Source: Paramecium sonneborni | Taxonomy: Eukaryota; Ciliophora; Oligohymenophorea; Peniculida; Parameciidae | DNA length: 64,000 nt | NCBI GenBank assembly: GCA_905182985.1 | Contig: CAJJDN010000177.1 | Coordinates: 20,173-84,172 of the forward strand | Direction: 5' to 3' | Part shown: in pieces, positions 59,708 through 64,000 of the stretch | How the letters are laid out: the number at the start of each line of letters is the position of its first letter | Position numbering within the stretch: position 1 is the first letter of the stretch | Program-made: the position numbers and the translations under genes | Notes under the pieces: model-generated | What the model was told of the DNA's origin: nothing | Database searches by the model: none | Seen by the model: only the letters and a program-made list of their open reading frames with translations

Positions 59708-60977
59708 ATGTTAAAGAGAGGAACACTTGCTGCATAAACTATTATTAATAAAATGCGTATTGGAAATCCTGAAAGATCTTCCAATATATGTAGATTACCA
59801 ATTGATTAAATAATTGAGTTTCAATAGAAAATGATTAATAAAGATGGAGTCTATCTTGATTAAAATGTATAATACAATCATTTATATTTAGATTAAATTT
59901 TTATTTTATTTAGGAGGTAACTAATTAGGAGATTGTATAATAAATTTAGCATACTTCCTTAATTGTGAAACTGATCAAGAATAAAAAGTCAAAAAGCCAT
60001 TAACATCAACAACAGACAAACGTGCTGCCTTATTCTATCGACTAATGAGACAACCATTACAATCATAATTTGAATCTTAGGAATTACCTCAAATTAATAT
60101 CCCAACGCCTGCTCCTACACATACTACCATTCATTAATAAGTTCCATAAACTGCTAGAAATTCTAATACTCGTAAAATGGAATTTCCAAATAGAACTACT
60201 AGAGCAAGAAGTTAATCTCCTCCTAAAGAATTCAAAAGTCTTGTACTTGTTACCAAAATAGATGAATAAGCTAATCAATAATAGATACCCAAATAACCAT
60301 CAGACAATCTTACCTAAAAATTCATGTAACTTGGTGAGAAGTTTTCATAAGAAAAGTTAACATAAGTTCTTCCTACTCCATAAATTGAAGATAATGACAA
60401 TTTTAGAGAAATCACTGAAATGATTACTTAATAAGAAGAAGAGTTATAAAAATAAATAGAACAATTAGATAATCATATCAAAATTGATTCTAAATTCAGA
60501 AAACCATAACTTGATAATAATATACCCACTTTTTCTAATTCTAATCATAATAATCAAGAACTATCATTTTGGAAACAAAAATATGATGAACTTCAAGAAA
60601 ACTATAATAGAGCTATCGAAGAACATTAACACTTAAAAAGAATCATTAGACAAAGTGGTGAATAACTTAAAAAATAAAATTAACTTACATAATCATAATC
60701 AGGATATAAATAACTCTCTGAAAACCCTCTTAATCAATCAACAATCTCAAATTAAGAATAATATGAAAGAACTATTGAAAAAAAAAATCAAATCATCAAA
60801 GATTTATCATTTTAATTATTAGAATTAGAAAAAAATTCTAAAGCTACTCTTATTGAACAATTAAAAAATCAAATTGCCAGATTAGAATTACAAACAACAG
60901 AAAAAGAAGAATAATGGTCAAATCAAGAAAAAATTTATAAAGAGAAGATTTTTTAATTGTTATAAAATACAGAATGA
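59708..60977 (+). CDS. Coiled-coil protein, 414 residues
   Basis: Starts MLKRGTLAAQTIINKMRIGN with an apparently ordered N-terminal 100 residues (ICRLPIDQIIEFQQKMINKD; GGNQLGDCIINLAYFLNCET). A Thr/Pro/Arg-rich linker follows (TARNSNTRKMEFPNRTTRAR) and then long coiled coils (MITQQEEELQKQIEQLDNHI; LIEQLKNQIARLELQTTEKE). One 25-nt intron (GTATAATAC..TTTAG) gives 415 codons. Divergent from the NAP1 gene with only 97 nt between the two ATGs, so any promoters are compact or shared. Confidence 0.75.
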
Positions 60978-61601
60978 ATCTATTAACCAAATAACTTTAT
61001 TTATTTTGTTTTTGCATAATGTATAAATCACAAAGATATGTTGAAATCATTAAATTTACAAAAAAACACACCTTCAATAATATTGGAATAGATATATCTA
61101 ATATTCTTTCGTAGTTTATTTGTCCTTTAATTACATTTCCATAATTAATTTTTCTTATATAAAATATCATCATCTTTTTTTCATTCCCTCCCTTTTTTGA
61201 AAACATTTTTATTCATTTTACTAATAAAGAAATATTAAATATTGATTTAATTGGCGTAAAGAAATTTAATCAAAAAACTCTATGATTAATTTAAAAGGCA
61301 TCATCATTTATTCGAAACATTAGAAGACAAACTATTTCTAGATAATTTAAAACTTTGTTTTATCATCATTATAAGTAAACTTTATTAATTTCATTCTTAA
61401 TTATAAATGTGTTATTTATTGATTGAGAATTAAAGCTGATGCTTAAAATGATTGAATAAGAAATTCTGATAGTTTGATATCAATAAAAATTGAGGATTGA
61501 ATTTTAATTTATTTTATACCAATTAAATACATCATTATATTATATTATATTAAATGTAATAGATGATGTCATAAATTTGTTAATTATAAATGAGAAGAAA
61601 A
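60978..61601. other. AT-rich intergenic region
   Basis: About 620 bp between convergent genes. No supported frame; a 69-codon minus frame (60997-61206) is Ile/Lys/Met-rich with no neighbouring exon and was not called. Confidence 0.5.
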
Positions 61602-62281
61602 TCAAAATTCGTTATTGTAAGCACAACTTAAATAAGTATATGGATCTTAATAATAAGTGGGTGCATACTCATCAGTACGAACTTCACCACTTGAATATTC
61701 TTCCTTTATAGAGTCTTCTCTAAGTTCATCTTTTTTTGATAGACTTAAAAATTTGTCATAAGGCTATTCCTTATGCAGCTATTCCTTTAATTGTTCTATA
61801 GCTTAGATGTACATCTATTTTGTGGTCTAATCTTTAATCTTATTATTAATAAGCACACAAATTTCAGCTTATGTTCCTAGGAATTCAATCCATTTGTGTT
61901 ATGTTTCTAATTATATGATCTTTGTTCTAGGATTGATTCCTCCAAATAGTTTTTTCAAGTCTCCTAACTCAAACTTTTATTGTTTCGAAGTCTTTTTTTT
62001 ATGGATTGCTCTTAAATAACCATCAACTTGTTTATATCCCATTTCATCTGCCCAGTGCATAAATTAGTTCATAAAGAAAGGTACAATTCTACGTTAGAAA
62101 TTGTGTTATTTTTTTATTGAATATGGTACTTCTGTTTATTATTATTGAGGTTTAATAGTAAGATGAGCATTTATTATCTCTAATAGGTGTTCATCAATTT
62201 ACATAATAACTTTACCATTGCATTTTCTCAGAATCTAACAATATTTTTAGACAATACCTAATATGTGTATGTGTCTTGCAT
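61602..62281 (-). CDS. Unknown 218-residue protein
   Basis: Starts MQDTYTYQ, then a 23-nt intron (GTATTGTC..TTGTTAG), then ILRKCNGKVIMQIDEHLLEI and PFFMNQFMHWADEMGYKQVD. The middle is basic (HKKKTSKQQKFELGDLKKLF), followed by TKIIQLETQHKWIEFLGTQA. The C-terminus is acidic and ends in a Tyr-rich tail (YAPTYYQDPYTYLSCAYNN). 219 codons after splicing. Apparently soluble. No family recognised. Confidence 0.7.
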
Positions 62282-63003
62282 TTATTTGTAATAATGAATT
62301 ACAAAATTTGATAATTAAAATTCATATTAGGTTAATAATACAAATTTCAACAAATATCGTGGAATATTCATTATTAATAAGTTTAATTATTTGTTAATAT
62401 TAATAAAACTAAATATGTTTGTCAAATTCTACATACAAAAATATCTCGATTTCCTTACTCTTCATCTAGAAATTAGTCAGTGATATAGGAAATACTGAAA
62501 TCATAAATTTCTACTAATCTATTCTTATATAATATCAATCACAATTGTTAAGTGTATTCCTTCTTAAATGTAATCAAAGGAATAAAAAATGAAAACATAT
62601 CAAGATTTCTAACTTTATTTACAAAATTACTTTATACTTAATTGTTGGAATAATTAATAATTTGATAACAACATGATTGATTTTTGATTGTTTAAGTATT
62701 ATTTTAATTTGAATGTATGATTAGTTCACTTAAAGTCTGTGATTGCGAAATCGTATGATTTTATTTGAATTAATATTATCTTTTTTATCATTTTTTCTGA
62801 ATGAACCTATTAAATTAATATATTATTAATTCATGATTATTGATATTGTAATTAATATAGTAAATAAATATTGGGTTTTGTTAAATTAGTTCGCTTGAAT
62901 ACAATTATTTCTACAAAATTAAAAATGAAGAGATAATTATTTTTAAATGAAAAATGTATATGAATATGAAATTGAAAAAATAAAAAAAATAATAATTGAA
63001 TAA
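62282..63003. other. AT-rich intergenic region
   Basis: About 720 bp between two divergently oriented genes. No supported coding frame. A long minus frame across 62852-63175 is antisense to the start of the next gene. Confidence 0.5.
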
Positions 63004-63896
63004 ATGAATAAAACTTTTTAATAAGATTTTTTAAGAAATCAAGTAGCAATAGTAACAGGTGGAGCAACAGGGATTTGTTATGGTATAAGTCTTGCGTATT
63101 TGAAATATGGATGCAAAGTTTTAATAACAAGTAGAAAAGAGGAAGTGTTAAAATAATCATGTATAAGATTAGCAAAAGAATCAGGAAATGAAAATATTGC
63201 TTATTTTCCTTGTGATGTTAGAAAATTTGAATAAGTGAAAGCAATGGTTTAATATACATTAGATAAATGGGGAAGAATAGACATTTTAGTGAATGGAGCA
63301 GCTGGAAATTTTTTAGTTCCTTTTGAAATGATGAGTATTAATGCATTTAGATCTGTAATGGAAATAGATACATTTGGAACATTCCATGTATATTTTGAAT
63401 AATAAATAGTGTTGTAAAGCAGTAGTAGGTAAATGGATGTCTAAAAATGGAGGTGTTATAATAAATATTAGTACAACTCTACCACATTGTGGAGTGGCAC
63501 TTTAATCACATGCAGGAACAGCTAAAGCAGGTATAGATGCACTTACAAGACATCTTGCTGTAGAATTAGGACCTAAAAAAATTAGAGTTGTTGGTATTGC
63601 ACCTGGAGCTATTGAAAAATCTGAAGGTTTTAAGAGATTAAGAATGGATGATAGTGTAATTAATTAATTTAGATCATTTTTAGTCAGGATTTGGAGAAGA
63701 TTTTGAAAAGTTATTACCATTATAAAGAGCAGGAACTAATGATGATATTGCTCCATGGGCTTTATTCTTAGCTTCTGATTGTGCAAGTTATATTACTGGT
63801 TAAACTATCATTGTTGATGGAGGAGCAGTCAATACTTTCCCTAATTTTACTCTCTTAAGTAAAAAAGCAAGAGATATGTTATAACCAAAATTATGA
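63004..63896 (+). CDS. Peroxisomal 2,4-dienoyl-CoA reductase-like SDR
   Basis: 280-residue short-chain dehydrogenase/reductase expected to reduce 2,4-dienoyl-CoA with NADPH during beta-oxidation of unsaturated fatty acids. The cofactor motif is [20 protein letters not shown] is the NADPH-type basic site, CDVRKF the acidic loop and LVNGAAGNF the NNAG equivalent. The active region [35 protein letters not shown] and [10 protein letters not shown] matches DECR2/SPS19 rather than generic SDRs; those enzymes also lack the usual catalytic Tyr-x-x-x-Lys Tyr. Introns of 22 and 28 nt close the frame at 281 codons. The C-terminus PKL resembles a variant PTS1 peroxisomal signal. Confidence 0.9.
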
Positions 63897-64000
63897 TATT
63901 ATTATTTAGATCATAATATAATATTTTTATGTCATTTTCAAAATATCTATTTATATACTTTTCATTATAAGTTTATTGTAAAATCATAACCTATTCAATA

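Noticed and set aside
1..64000. Bacterial or viral origin because most frames look broken by stops
   Set aside because: The breaks vanish when TAA and TAG are read as Gln, and spliceosome-size introns plus eukaryotic proteins (BEACH, dynein p28, NAP1, DOHH) identify a ciliate.
1..64000. tRNA, rRNA or other structured RNA genes
   Set aside because: None recognised by eye on either strand; a covariance-model scan would be needed to exclude small ones.

Overview
The window looks like a macronuclear chromosome segment of a Paramecium-type ciliate. It is very AT-rich (roughly three quarters A+T by eye), densely packed with genes on both strands, and nearly every gene reads through only if TAA and TAG encode glutamine and TGA alone is the stop. 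Frames are joined by tiny spliceosomal introns, mostly 20-34 nt, GT..AG. That combination of code and intron size points to Paramecium. All CDS coordinates below run from start codon to stop codon with introns included. For most genes I checked that the length minus the inferred introns is a multiple of three.

Layout. 1-10157: a 5'-truncated VPS10/sortilin receptor (+), a UBC9-like E2 (+), an unknown coiled-coil protein (-), and a 1,735-residue secreted/type I membrane protein with repeated beta-sandwich-like modules (-). 10264-12746: an exact 1,241-bp tandem duplication around one N, carrying the inner-arm dynein light chain p28 twice. 12621-18643: an unknown protein, a RING-CH + FHA protein (+), a small probable mitochondrial protein (+), a laforin-like glucan phosphatase (-), a small unknown (+), and a trichocyst-matrix-like secretory protein (-). 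18679-25731: a giant neurobeachin-class BEACH protein (-) with a 24-glutamine run made only of TAA. 26070-31861: three unknown proteins rich in charged residues, deoxyhypusine hydroxylase, and another coiled-coil protein (all -). 31918-34752: gene-poor AT-rich DNA with an N junction. 34753-41459: a coiled-coil protein, a CxxC-pair protein, an acylated MORN-repeat protein inside a second artificial duplication, and HSBP1. 41725-47255: a protein kinase and a degenerate STAND-type NTPase/coiled-coil protein (+). 47250-51739: a long coiled-coil protein (-) broken by a third duplication. 51972-63896: an alpha/beta hydrolase, a small unknown, AT-rich DNA with decayed coding remnants, a SAXO-like axonemal protein, a NAP1-family histone chaperone, two unknowns, and a peroxisomal 2,4-dienoyl-CoA-reductase-like enzyme.

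The genes do not form operons or one pathway. They are ordinary cell machinery (cilia, secretion and trafficking, glucan metabolism, translation-factor modification, chromatin) mixed with ciliate-specific proteins. The three ~1.2-kb exact duplications, each split by a single N, are most simply unmerged contig overlaps. Genes inside them should be counted once. The most unusual points are the RING-CH/FHA domain pairing, the NTPase with both Walker motifs eroded, the TAA-only polyglutamine tract, the frequent AAG 3' splice sites, and the 34033 junction, which joins two different continuations of one 132-bp sequence.
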